43,332 bases of DNA from Bacteroidales bacterium (GTDB taxonomy: Bacteria; Bacteroidota; Bacteroidia; Bacteroidales; F082). Below the pieces are notes generated by a model that was given only the letters and a program-made list of their open reading frames with translations, did not search any database and was not told the DNA's origin. Location of the stretch: NCBI GenBank assembly GCA_016936505.1, contig JAFGXS010000009.1:1-43332 (forward strand), written 5' to 3'. The position numbers and the translations under genes are program-made. Below are positions 1 to 8,295 of the stretch, piece after piece (the first letter of the stretch is position 1; each line of letters begins with the position of its first letter).

Positions 1-24
1 AAATTATTATCAAACAATTAAAAA

Positions 25-2592
25 ATGAAAAGAGCTTATTCTATGTTCAAAAAGGCGCTGTTAATGGGTATCTTGGTAAGCTTACCCTTTGCTTTCTTTG
101 GTCAGGATACTACTGCCAAGAAAAAGGATACAGCCAACAAACCGAAGACATCTTTCACTCCTTATTTCTTCTTGCAGGGTGATTTTGGTCTCAGCTGGCC
201 AAATACTGAAGTGTCTACAACTACCTTTGTTCCTGATTTAAGATCAGGAATTCCAACTGTAAACGGAGATCTTGCTCTGGGTTACCAATTTAATTACTGG
301 TTAAATGTATATGGCAATTTTACCCGTGGTTTTGCCAATGGTAGACTCTGGAGTCAAAAGAATACTTACGGTGTTTATCCAGGTATTCAGCTTCTTGACA
401 AAATTGATTACATGGGTGGGGATTTGAATTTGGGATTGAACCTTTCCAATTTATTTGCCGGATATAAGGATCGTAAATTTTCAGTTGGGTTGCACGCTGG
501 TCTTGGACAAGTTCAGTGGATGACACAGCTTTATAATAGATTAACTGGTCAGGAATTAGATACTTATGGTTTAAGAGTTAGTCCTGCTACTCATCAGGGT
601 AACGGATTCCACAAAAGAAAAATAGCTTTAACTGTTCCTGTTGGTATTAATTTAGATTATAAGCTCAATGATAAATGGTCAGTATATGGTGATTATACTG
701 TAAGCATGGCTGATACTTACATGATGGATGCTGTTTATGGTGACAAAGCTTTGTTTGGACACCGTGACGCATTGTTAAGAGCAAATTTGGGTTTGAAACT
801 TAATTTGACTGAAGCGTTGGCAGGAACTAAAACGATGGCTAAAAAATTCAACACAGCTGTTCAATTGAAAGCTACCCCGGAACCTTTGGTTAAAAAAGGT
901 AATGAGATTGCAATTAATGTAAAAGGAACTGTAGCTCCTAAGTACTTTAACAAGAAAGCGTTGATGATTATTCAGCCTGTTTTAACTTATGAAGGTGGAC
1001 AAGAAGTGTTGAAACCAATTATGCTGAAAGGTGAAGATGTTGCCGGTGACGGACAGATGGTTCCTTACAAAAATGGCGGTTCATTTACCTATAATGTAAC
1101 CGTACCTTATAAAGCAGGTATGGAAGCTGCTGAATTGCATGCTGCTCCTGTAATTTATGCTTACAGTGGTCAGGATTTTACTACAGCTAAAGATGCTTTG
1201 GCTCAAGGTAAAAAAGCTGTTGAGGTTCCTGATATGAAATTAGCTGATGGTACAATTGTTACCGATACTTATGTGCAGTTGGCTTCAGGTATGGCTCCAA
1301 CAGAAGCTGGTCAGGGTTCTTTGGTTTACGAATTTGCACCTGATGGATATCAGCATGTTACTGTTGTTACTAATAATTCAGACATTCATTTTAAAGTTAA
1401 CAGCTCAAGATTAAACTGGGCTTTGGCTTTGAATAAAATGCAGGATAATCTTGATGCACTGAAAAGTAACTTGTCAGACTTGCAAAAAGGATGGAAAGTA
1501 AAAGGTATTGAAATTGCTGGATGGGCTTCTCCTGAAGGACCTTATAACTTTAACCAAAAGCTTTCACAAATGCGTGCTCAGACAGCTGAAAAATATTTGA
1601 TGAACAAAATCAAAAGAGAGCTGAAAAAGAAAGATAATGGTTTTGCATTCAATAGTGTTAAAGATATTGAGTTTACAACAAGTGCTAATGGTCCTGACTG
1701 GAATGGATTTATGAAGGCTGTTGAAAATTCAGATTTGAAAGATAAATCATCAATCCTGAATGTAATTAATTCATCAGAAGAAAGTCAGAGAGAAACTCAG
1801 ATCAAAAATATGATCCAGATTTATCCTCAGATTGAAAAGGAAATCTTGCCTGCTTTAAGACGTGCTGTTATTAAAGTTAACGCATTTGAACCTAAGAGAA
1901 CTGATGAAGAGATTGCTCAGATGGCAGTTAGTGCAGATTATGGTCAATTGAAGATTAATGAGCTTCTTTATGCCGGTACAATGGCTAAAGATTTGAACAC
2001 TAAACTTAAAATCTACAATAATGCTATGACACAGTATCCTCAGTGCTGGAGAGCTGTTGCTAATGCTGGTGCTGTAGAAACCGGTTTAGGACATTTTGAC
2101 AATGCTGAAAAACTGCTGAAAAAAGCAGAAAGCATGAATCCTAAGTCTGTTGAAGTTGTTAATAATATGGGTGTTCTTTATGCCAAAATGGGCAAAACTG
2201 CTGAAGCTGAAAATTACTTCTCAAAAGCTCAGCAAATGGGAGCCAATGAAGATTACAACATGGCTTTGATGAACATTGTTAAAGGTGACTATGCTAAGGC
2301 TTTACAATTGATGAACGGTGTTAAATGTGATTATAACCTGGGTCTTGCTCAGTTGTTAAATGGCGATTTCTCTGCTTCTTCAAATACGCTGAAATGTGCT
2401 CCTCAAACAGCTGCTACAGATTATCTGTTGGCTATCGACGGTGCTCGTCAGGATAATAAAGCAATGGTTATGGAATACCTGACAAAAGCTGTTAAAGCAG
2501 ATTCAGGTTTTGCTGCAAAAGCTGCAAAAGATCGTGAATTCTTGAAGTATTTCAACGATGCAGATTTTAAGGCCCTTGTGAACATGAAATAA
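25..2592 (+). CDS. OmpA-family outer-membrane protein with C-terminal TPR repeats
   Basis: An 855-residue envelope protein. Residues 1-26 form a signal peptide ending near the FFGQD sequence. Residues about 45-265 alternate aromatic and polar residues like a small outer-membrane beta-barrel (TPYFFLQGDFGLSW at its start). An OmpA/MotB-like segment follows at about 445-540 (DIHFKVNSSRLNW, then GWASPEGPYNFNQKLSQMRA), which in this family contacts peptidoglycan. The C-terminal 200 residues contain TPR-like helices (A-NAGAVETGLGHFDNAEKLL and VVNNMGVLYAKMGKTAEAENY). I infer a structural protein tethering outer membrane and cell wall. Its exact role is unknown. It stands alone, closed by a strong terminator. 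Only 24 bases precede the start, so its promoter is outside the window. Confidence 0.85.
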   Translation: MKRAYSMFKKALLMGILVSLPFAFFGQDTTAKKKDTANKPKTSFTPYFFLQGDFGLSWPNTEVSTTTFVPDLRSGIPTVNGDLALGYQFNYWLNVYGNFTRGFANGRLWSQKNTYGVYPGIQLLDKIDYMGGDLNLGLNLSNLFAGYKDRKFSVGLHAGLGQVQWMTQLYNRLTGQELDTYGLRVSPATHQGNGFHKRKIALTVPVGINLDYKLNDKWSVYGDYTVSMADTYMMDAVYGDKALFGHRDALLRANLGLKLNLTEALAGTKTMAKKFNTAVQLKATPEPLVKKGNEIAINVKGTVAPKYFNKKALMIIQPVLTYEGGQEVLKPIMLKGEDVAGDGQMVPYKNGGSFTYNVTVPYKAGMEAAELHAAPVIYAYSGQDFTTAKDALAQGKKAVEVPDMKLADGTIVTDTYVQLASGMAPTEAGQGSLVYEFAPDGYQHVTVVTNNSDIHFKVNSSRLNWALALNKMQDNLDALKSNLSDLQKGWKVKGIEIAGWASPEGPYNFNQKLSQMRAQTAEKYLMNKIKRELKKKDNGFAFNSVKDIEFTTSANGPDWNGFMKAVENSDLKDKSSILNVINSSEESQRETQIKNMIQIYPQIEKEILPALRRAVIKVNAFEPKRTDEEIAQMAVSADYGQLKINELLYAGTMAKDLNTKLKIYNNAMTQYPQCWRAVANAGAVETGLGHFDNAEKLLKKAESMNPKSVEVVNNMGVLYAKMGKTAEAENYFSKAQQMGANEDYNMALMNIVKGDYAKALQLMNGVKCDYNLGLAQLLNGDFSASSNTLKCAPQTAATDYLLAIDGARQDNKAMVMEYLTKAVKADSGFAAKAAKDREFLKYFNDADFKALVNMK

Positions 2593-2610
2593 GTTTCAAA
2601 TATATAAGCT

Positions 2611-2640
2611 AAAAAAGGGAGGCGCTAGCCTCCCTTTTTT
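2611..2640 (+). terminator. Rho-independent terminator after the OmpA/TPR gene
   Basis: A perfect stem GGGAGGC/GCCTCCC with a GCTA-centred loop is flanked by an A-run and a T-run. It starts 18 bases after the stop codon. The symmetric A/T flanks would let it work in both directions, although no minus-strand gene ends here. Confidence 0.9.
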
Positions 2641-2681
2641 ATTTCCCCCCGTATTAAAAAGCAGTTATAGTGTATTAGTTT

Positions 2682-2689
2682 TATATTTG
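2682..2689 (+). promoter_or_regulatory. Bacteroidota -7 element for panB
   Basis: TATATTTG is an exact match to the Bacteroidota sigma-A -7 consensus TAnnTTTG. It lies 15 bases before the panB start and just after the upstream terminator. No convincing -33 TTG is visible. Confidence 0.5.
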
Positions 2690-2704
2690 TAAAAAATTTG
2701 AGCA

Positions 2705-3529
2705 ATGACCAAATTCAGAAGCAGCAGAGAGCTGTCAAAAATTACAACACATGTGCTTCAGGAAATGAAGCAAAAAGGTGATAAAATTGCTATGCTGACC
2801 GGTTATGACTTTTCGTCGGCCAAAATATTGGATGAGGCTGGAATTGATGTAATTCTTGTTGGCGATTCTGCTTCAAACGTAATGGCCGGACATGTTACCA
2901 CGCTTCCTATAACTCTTGATCAGATGATATACCATGCTTCTTCAGTGATGAGGGCAGTTAACAGAGCATTGGTTGTTGTTGACCTCCCTTTCGGTTCTTA
3001 TCAAGGGAACTCAAAAGAAGCACTGCATTCTGCAATACGAATTATGAAAGAATCTGGTGCTAACGCTGTTAAGATGGAGGGAGGAAAAGAGATTTCTGAA
3101 TCTATAGGCCGAATTCTGAGTGCAGGCATCCCTGTTTTAGGTCATTTGGGGCTTACACCACAATCAATTAATAAATTTGGAACCTATACTGTAAGAGCCA
3201 GGGAAAAGGAAGAAGCCGATAAACTGAAAGAAGATGCCAAATTTCTTGAAGATGCCGGGTGTTTTGGTGTGGTTCTGGAAAAAATACCGGCAGCACTTGC
3301 CGGAGAAGTGACGGCATCAATTAAAATTCCTACAATTGGTATTGGCGCAGGCTCTTTGGTTGATGGGCAGGTGTTGGTTTTGCATGACATGTTGGGAATT
3401 AATCAGGATTTTTCACCTCGATTCCTGCGTCGTTATCATAACCTGCACGATGAAATGATCAAAGCCTTTGTCTCCTACATTGGTGATGTGAAGTCGCAGG
3501 ATTTTCCCAACAGTAAAGAACAATACTAA
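2705..3529 (+). CDS. panB: 3-methyl-2-oxobutanoate hydroxymethyltransferase
   Basis: First committed enzyme of pantothenate (coenzyme A) synthesis: it transfers a hydroxymethyl group from 5,10-methylene-THF to alpha-ketoisovalerate, in the cytosol. The 274-residue length fits the family. Visible family landmarks are LVGDSASNV (metal ligand D54), [10 protein letters not shown] (D93), KMEGG (E125), GHLGLTPQS (147-154) and the catalytic Glu in VLEKIP (E192). It is the first gene of an apparent operon: the RluA gene starts 2 bases after its stop, and the third gene overlaps the second. No panC or panD is in the window. Confidence 0.97.
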   Translation: MTKFRSSRELSKITTHVLQEMKQKGDKIAMLTGYDFSSAKILDEAGIDVILVGDSASNVMAGHVTTLPITLDQMIYHASSVMRAVNRALVVVDLPFGSYQGNSKEALHSAIRIMKESGANAVKMEGGKEISESIGRILSAGIPVLGHLGLTPQSINKFGTYTVRAREKEEADKLKEDAKFLEDAGCFGVVLEKIPAALAGEVTASIKIPTIGIGAGSLVDGQVLVLHDMLGINQDFSPRFLRRYHNLHDEMIKAFVSYIGDVKSQDFPNSKEQY

Positions 3530-3531
3530 TT

Positions 3532-4239
3532 ATGTCTCTTTCCTTACTGGAAGAACGCATATTATTTGAAGACAATCATTTGCTGATTGTAAATAAGTTG
3601 CCGTCTGAAATAGTTCAGGGCGATAAAACAGGTGATCAGCCATTGAGCGAATTACTCAAAACTTTTCTCAAAGAAAAATACAATAAACCAGGAAACGTGT
3701 TTGTTGGTGTTGTGCATCGTTTGGACAGGCCGGTCAGTGGGGTTGTTGCTTTTGCCAAAACCAGTAAGGCTTTAAGCCGAATGAATCAGTTAGTGAAAGA
3801 TCGTTCGCTTAGGAAAACATATTGGGCTATCGTAAAGAATCATCCTCCTGCTTTGTCAGGAACTTTAATTCATTACCTCGTACGCAATGAAAAGCAAAAT
3901 AAATCGTTTGCATACCAAAAGGAAGTAAAGGGGAGTAAGGAAGCCGTTCTTGATTATCGTTTGGTTGCCAAAGCAGAAAATTATTATCTCTTGGAAATTG
4001 ACCTGAAAACAGGAAGACATCATCAGATAAGAGCACAACTGGCTGCAATGGGATGTCCCATAAAAGGCGATTTAAAATACGGTTCGCAGCGTAGCAATGA
4101 AGATGCCAGCATAAGTTTACATGCATTAAAATTGAGTTTTGTCCATCCTGTAAAAAAAGAACCGGTTGAAGTTACAGCCCCGCCACCCAACGACAAATTA
4201 TGGAATTATTTTTATAATGAACAACGTAAAAATTTATGA
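3532..4239 (+). CDS. RluA-family rRNA/tRNA pseudouridine synthase
   Basis: Cytosolic enzyme that isomerises uridine to pseudouridine in structured RNA. The signature HRLDRPVSG (catalytic D65) and the RLLDxKTGRHHQIRAQL-type motif (KTGRHHQIRAQLAAMG near 162-177) are both present. At 235 residues it is a short member with no N-terminal S4 domain, like the RluA/RluE-size subgroup. The target uridine cannot be read from sequence. It lies 2 bases after panB, and its stop overlaps the start of the next gene (ATGA), so it is probably translationally coupled. Confidence 0.9.
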   Translation: MSLSLLEERILFEDNHLLIVNKLPSEIVQGDKTGDQPLSELLKTFLKEKYNKPGNVFVGVVHRLDRPVSGVVAFAKTSKALSRMNQLVKDRSLRKTYWAIVKNHPPALSGTLIHYLVRNEKQNKSFAYQKEVKGSKEAVLDYRLVAKAENYYLLEIDLKTGRHHQIRAQLAAMGCPIKGDLKYGSQRSNEDASISLHALKLSFVHPVKKEPVEVTAPPPNDKLWNYFYNEQRKNL

Positions 4240-4898
4240 GTAAATCTGTGCAAAGCCTTGATATGGAAAAGCAGTATTCTTATACGGAAGAGTTTCTTAA
4301 TATTCTGAGTCATGGACTAGGTTTTCTGTTGGCTATCCTGGCGACCGTTGTCTTGGTTGTTAAGGCTTCCTCAACTGGTGATCCCTGGCAAATTGTTAGT
4401 GTGAGCATTTATGGGGCTTCCATGATGTTGCTTTACCTGGCATCAACATTGTATCATTCAGCCAAAGAACCAAAACGCAGACAAAGGCTGAATGTTTTTG
4501 ATCATGCTTCCATATATGTCCTCATTGCAGGTACATATACTCCTTTTGTTTTGGTGACTTTGCGTGGACCATGGGGATGGACAATTTTCGGGATCATATG
4601 GGGTGCTGCCATTGCCGGAATTATTTTCAAACTATTTTATACAGGGCGTTTCACTTTGGCATCAACCATTGCTTATGTGGTGATGGGGCTTCTGGTTTTA
4701 ATCGCTATAAAACCTTTGGTTGATAATTTATCAAGCCAGGGATTGTTTTGGCTGCTTGCCGGAGGCATTAGTTACATTATTGGTGCTGTACTATACCTGC
4801 AAAAGAAAATGCCATTCAATCATGCCATCTTCCATTTATTTGTGTTGTTTGGAACATTCTCCCATTTCTGGGCAATATACTGGTATGTTATAGGCTAG
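4236..4898 (+). CDS. trhA: TrhA / hemolysin-III family membrane protein
   Basis: A 220-residue polytopic membrane protein with about seven TM segments, of the YqfA/TrhA (hemolysin III, PAQR-like) family. Family landmarks are EEFLNILSHGLGF near residue 20, STLYHSA, FDHASIYVLIAGTYTPF and the C-terminal NHAIFHLFVLFGTFSHF; the conserved His and Asp residues would bind a metal. The family is linked to membrane-lipid homeostasis in other bacteria; haemolytic activity should not be assumed. The start overlaps the upstream stop (ATGA); a second Met at 4263 is an alternative. The stop overlaps the stop of the convergent NifX-like gene. Confidence 0.88.
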   Translation: MSKSVQSLDMEKQYSYTEEFLNILSHGLGFLLAILATVVLVVKASSTGDPWQIVSVSIYGASMMLLYLASTLYHSAKEPKRRQRLNVFDHASIYVLIAGTYTPFVLVTLRGPWGWTIFGIIWGAAIAGIIFKLFYTGRFTLASTIAYVVMGLLVLIAIKPLVDNLSSQGLFWLLAGGISYIIGAVLYLQKKMPFNHAIFHLFVLFGTFSHFWAIYWYVIG

Positions 4899-5299
4899 CC
4901 TTCCACAAACTGTAACATCTTTCGGTTTTCTCCCATATTCCAGTTCTTTTCAACTAGATCGAGTTGTTCCTGAATTTTCATAGCCAGTAATACTATATCA
5001 TTGTCATGAACCTTGGCACAAGAAAACTGATTTAACATCCTGAAGATATTGGCTCCGTATTTAAGTGAAACCATAACGTGTACATTTTCTTTCTTTAGGA
5101 TTGCGCCAATGTTTTTGGCTTTGTTGGGATCACCATGTCCTTGTTCTTCAGGTGATTTATTTTGAATTCGTTTGAAAAAACGAACCTTTTCTTTGTTGAT
5201 TTGGTAAATATCAAAATAATCTGCTTCTCCAAAGTGATCGTTTACCAAATGCTTTCCGTCATTGGTTGGAAAAGCGAATACCCATGTTACTGGTTCCAT
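4895..5299 (-). CDS. NifX/NifB-type dinitrogenase iron-molybdenum cofactor domain protein
   Basis: A 134-residue single-domain protein resembling the NifX/NafY/NifB-C family, which binds Fe-S or FeMo cofactor precursors in nitrogen fixers. Visible landmarks are FAFPTNDGKHLVNDHFGEADYF (residues 9-30), the ThisHFG-type metal-binding region of the family, and a Gly-containing LKYGANIF segment near 80. No nitrogenase genes are nearby, so the role is probably in generic Fe-S/metal handling; this is inference. It is divergent from the superoxide reductase gene across a 140-base gap. The stop overlaps trhA's stop within CTAG. Confidence 0.72.
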   Translation of the reverse strand: MEPVTWVFAFPTNDGKHLVNDHFGEADYFDIYQINKEKVRFFKRIQNKSPEEQGHGDPNKAKNIGAILKKENVHVMVSLKYGANIFRMLNQFSCAKVHDNDIVLLAMKIQEQLDLVEKNWNMGENRKMLQFVEG

Positions 5300-5349
5300 G
5301 ATAATTTATTTTAATTTATGTAACTTTCTGTTGAAATTTTAGCTCAATG

Positions 5350-5357
5350 CAAAATTA
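5350..5357 (-). promoter_or_regulatory. -7 element for the NifX-like gene
   Basis: On the minus strand this reads TAATTTTG, an exact TAnnTTTG match, 51 bases before the NifX-like start. It lies in the divergent region shared with the superoxide reductase gene. Confidence 0.45.
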
Positions 5358-5429
5358 TAAAAAACCGTTATCTGTAATTAATCTAAATTGACTATCTTCA
5401 TCGAAATTTATAATTCGAGATTATTTAAA

Positions 5430-5437
5430 TACTTTTG
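5430..5437 (+). promoter_or_regulatory. -7 element abutting the superoxide reductase start
   Basis: TACTTTTG matches TAnnTTTG exactly and ends 2 bases before the ATG. If used, transcription would begin at or about the start codon, giving a leaderless mRNA. It could also be a chance match. Confidence 0.35.
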
Positions 5438-5439
5438 CC

Positions 5440-5856
5440 ATGAATAACAGACGTAATTTCTTAAAAAGTGGTGTACTTCTGGCCACTGGTATGGCTGTTT
5501 CAGCGCCATTGCTCGCTAAACCCAAAAAAGGTCGTGATCCTAAATTTTCTGGTGTAATTTATACTGATGAAGATACCGGAATGTGGGCAGGAAAACAGGA
5601 TCATCATGTTCCTGTTGTTACTGTTGAGGGTAATTCAATTACATTGTTTACTGATCATCCAATGAGTGAAGTTCACTATATTGTGCGCCATACACTGGTA
5701 GACAAAAGCGGAAAAGTGTTGGGAAGTAAGACTTTTTATCCTACCGACGAGAAAGCAGTTTCCCGTTTTACAGTTCCATCAGAATATCATGGAAAATTAT
5801 ATGCAACCAGTTTTTGTAACAAACACGATTTCTGGTTAAAAGAATTTGTGGTTTAA
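5440..5856 (+). CDS. Tat-exported superoxide reductase (neelaredoxin-type)
   Basis: A 138-residue one-domain superoxide reductase that would reduce superoxide to peroxide at a mononuclear Fe(His)4Cys centre. Ligands expected from the family are all visible: His56 (DHHVP), His73 and His79 (DHPMSEVHY), and Cys126 with His129 (SFCNKHDFW). There is no N-terminal desulforedoxin Cys4 domain. The N-terminus has a textbook Tat signal (RRNFLKS at 4-10, then a hydrophobic stretch and PLLAKP), so export as a folded metalloprotein is expected. The usual Glu-Lys before the first ligand is Asp54-His55 here. The stop overlaps that of convergent murB. Confidence 0.88.
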   Translation: MNNRRNFLKSGVLLATGMAVSAPLLAKPKKGRDPKFSGVIYTDEDTGMWAGKQDHHVPVVTVEGNSITLFTDHPMSEVHYIVRHTLVDKSGKVLGSKTFYPTDEKAVSRFTVPSEYHGKLYATSFCNKHDFWLKEFVV

Positions 5857-6872
5857 AGCATTAAAACCTCCGGTTCAATAGTAATGTTGAACCGGTTTTT
5901 TATATCCGATTGAATCTGTAACGCCAGTTTTTTAACCTCAGAACCTTTGGCGTTGTCATGATTTACCAGTACCAACGCCTGTTTATCATGAACTCCGGTA
6001 TTGCCGTATTTCTTCCCTTTCCATCCGCTTTGCTCAATGAGCCAGCCAGCCGGTACTTTAACAGTTCCGTTTTCCTGAGGATAAGAAGGGATCTCGGGAA
6101 ATTCACCCTGAAGTAGCTTAAATTGTTCTTGTGAAATAACAGGGTTCTTGAAAAAGCTACCCGCATTACCCAGAACCTTTGGATCGGGTAGTTTAGAATT
6201 GCGAATATCTTTTACTTTTTGACTGATATCAGAGGCTTTAATATTTTTCTGATCAACTTCTGTAAATGCCGCTTTAAGTGGGGCATAGTTTAAAACCGGG
6301 TGAGATTTTTTATTTAACCGATAGGTGACATTTAATATGAACCAGTTTCCTTTTTCGGTAGTTTTAAAGATGCTTGACCGATAGCCAAAAAGACAATTGT
6401 TATTGGTAAAGCTTATAATTTCTCCTGTTTTCAGGTTGATGGCTTCTAAGTTGGTGAAATGTTCCTTTTGTTCAATTCCATAGGCTCCTATGTTTTGAAC
6501 CGGTGCGGCACCAACAGTTCCGGGAATTAAACTCAGGTTTTCCAGTCCCCACAAATTATGGGCAACAGTATAATCTACAAAATCACTCCAGTTTTCGCCT
6601 CCCCCTGCCTGAATCAAAACAAAGTCATCATTTTCTTCCAGAATATCAGTTCCACTGATTTCATTATGCAACACCCATCCATCAAAATCTTGCGTAAAAA
6701 GTACGTTGCTTCCTCCACCAAGAATGAGAATCTTATTTCCAAATATCTTTTCTTTCAGAATCAGTTCTTTAATATCCAGCACAGAATTTATGGAAACAAA
6801 TTTTTGTGCTTTGGCTTTGATCCCAAAGGTATTGAATAAAGTCAAATCCTGGTGTTCTATAATGTTCAGCAT
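5853..6872 (-). CDS. murB: UDP-N-acetylenolpyruvoylglucosamine reductase
   Basis: FAD/NADPH enzyme that reduces UDP-GlcNAc-enolpyruvate to UDP-MurNAc, the second step of peptidoglycan precursor synthesis, in the cytosol. It has 339 residues, typical of E. coli-type (type I) MurB. FAD-binding landmarks are LGGGSNVLF (51-59) and IPGTVGAAPVQNIGAYG (117-132). The catalytic Ser is S239 in GNAGSFFKNP, and the acidic residue near the end is in IEPEV (about E335). The gene starts only 2 bases after purB's stop, so the two are probably cotranscribed. Confidence 0.96.
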   Translation of the reverse strand: MLNIIEHQDLTLFNTFGIKAKAQKFVSINSVLDIKELILKEKIFGNKILILGGGSNVLFTQDFDGWVLHNEISGTDILEENDDFVLIQAGGGENWSDFVDYTVAHNLWGLENLSLIPGTVGAAPVQNIGAYGIEQKEHFTNLEAINLKTGEIISFTNNNCLFGYRSSIFKTTEKGNWFILNVTYRLNKKSHPVLNYAPLKAAFTEVDQKNIKASDISQKVKDIRNSKLPDPKVLGNAGSFFKNPVISQEQFKLLQGEFPEIPSYPQENGTVKVPAGWLIEQSGWKGKKYGNTGVHDKQALVLVNHDNAKGSEVKKLALQIQSDIKNRFNITIEPEVLML

Positions 6873-6874
6873 AA

Positions 6875-8227
6875 TTAAAGAAGAGATAATCCTGTATAAT
6901 TTTCCGGACGAATGGCTTTCAATTCATTTTTGATTTCTTCTGAAACTGCCAGTGAATCAATGAAACGTGTGAAGGTTTCCTGAGTAATCTTCTCATTGGT
7001 TCGGGTTAAATCGCGCAGCGCTTCGTATGGATTTGGATATTTTTCGCGCCGTAAAATGCTCTGAACGGCTTCAGCAACTACAGCCCAATTGTTTTCAAGA
7101 TCCAGGCGGATTTTATTTTCATTTAATATCAGTTTTTCCAATCCCTTTTTTAATGAACCTAAAGCAATCATCATATGTGCCATTGGGACGCCAATATTTC
7201 TGGTAACTGTTGAGTCGGTTAAATCGCGTTGGAGACGTGAGACCGGTAATTTTTCTGCAAGATGGTGCAACATGGCGTTGGCTATTCCCAGATTGCCCTC
7301 TGCATTCTCAAAATCAATAGGGTTTACTTTGTGGGGCATGGCTGATGAACCCACTTCTCCGGCTTTGATTCTTTGCTTGAAATAATCCATGGAAATATAC
7401 ATCCATATATCCCGACTCAAATCGATCAATATAGTGTTGATTCTATGCAGAGCATCAAAATAGGCTGCCAGGTTATCGTAATGTTCAATTTGTGTGGTAG
7501 TTTTCTGGCGAACCAGACCGAGCTGTTCTTCAAGAAATTTTTGGGCAAAATCAGCCCAGTCAATTTCCGGATAAGTAACTACGTGAGCATTCATGTTTCC
7601 TGTAGCACCACCAAATTTTCCAGAGCAGGGAATATTCTGTAACAAATCCAGTTGGTCTTCGAGGCGTTCTACAAACACATAAAATTCTTTGCCCAAACGG
7701 GTAGGAGAGGCTGGCTGACCATGGGTACGAGCCAGCATTGGAATATTTTTCCAATCTAACGAGAGCTTTTGCAGTATTTCAATAATTTCTTTTAGCCCGG
7801 GAAGTAGAATCTGCCAGTGTGCTTCTTTTATAGAAAGCGGTAGCGCTGTATTGTTGATGTCTTGTGAAGTAAGTCCGAAATGCACAAACTCTTTGAACTG
7901 ACTCAGTCCGGCAGCGTCCATTTCCTTTTTGATGTAGTATTCCACAGCCTTCACATCATGATTGGTGGTTTTTTCCAGTTCTTTGATTTCTTCAGCGTTT
8001 CTGACTGAAAAATCGAGGTAGAGATTTCTTAGTAAATCAAAATTTCCCGGATCAAAATTTTCCAATCCCGGCAATGGAAGCTGGCACAAAGCAATGAAAT
8101 ACTCGACTTCAATACGGACACGGTATTTAAAAAGAGCGTATTCCGAAAAAAACGGAGCAAGTGAATTTGTTTTGCTGTTGTATCTTCCATCGACAGGCGA
8201 TACGGCTGTGAGCGGATTGAATTCCAT
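6875..8227 (-). CDS. purB: Adenylosuccinate lyase
   Basis: Cytosolic lyase acting twice in purine synthesis (SAICAR to AICAR, and adenylosuccinate to AMP), releasing fumarate each time. At 450 residues and with the N-terminal LTAVSPVDGRY motif it belongs to the E. coli-type subgroup. The fumarase-superfamily signature GSSAMPHKVNP and the general-acid region ARTHGQPASPT are intact. The start is supported by a perfect -7 element 18 bases upstream. murB follows after 2 bases; rlmD lies 68 bases upstream on the same strand but has its own promoter. Confidence 0.96.
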   Translation of the reverse strand: MEFNPLTAVSPVDGRYNSKTNSLAPFFSEYALFKYRVRIEVEYFIALCQLPLPGLENFDPGNFDLLRNLYLDFSVRNAEEIKELEKTTNHDVKAVEYYIKKEMDAAGLSQFKEFVHFGLTSQDINNTALPLSIKEAHWQILLPGLKEIIEILQKLSLDWKNIPMLARTHGQPASPTRLGKEFYVFVERLEDQLDLLQNIPCSGKFGGATGNMNAHVVTYPEIDWADFAQKFLEEQLGLVRQKTTTQIEHYDNLAAYFDALHRINTILIDLSRDIWMYISMDYFKQRIKAGEVGSSAMPHKVNPIDFENAEGNLGIANAMLHHLAEKLPVSRLQRDLTDSTVTRNIGVPMAHMMIALGSLKKGLEKLILNENKIRLDLENNWAVVAEAVQSILRREKYPNPYEALRDLTRTNEKITQETFTRFIDSLAVSEEIKNELKAIRPENYTGLSLL

Positions 8228-8244
8228 GGGCGCAAATTTTTATT

Positions 8245-8252
8245 CAAAAGTA
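8245..8252 (-). promoter_or_regulatory. -7 element for purB-murB
   Basis: Minus strand reads TACTTTTG, an exact TAnnTTTG match, 18 bases before the purB ATG. Confidence 0.5.
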
Positions 8253-8295
8253 CGTGAAATTTACGCTTTCCTGAGGAAAAATTACAGCAATTCTT

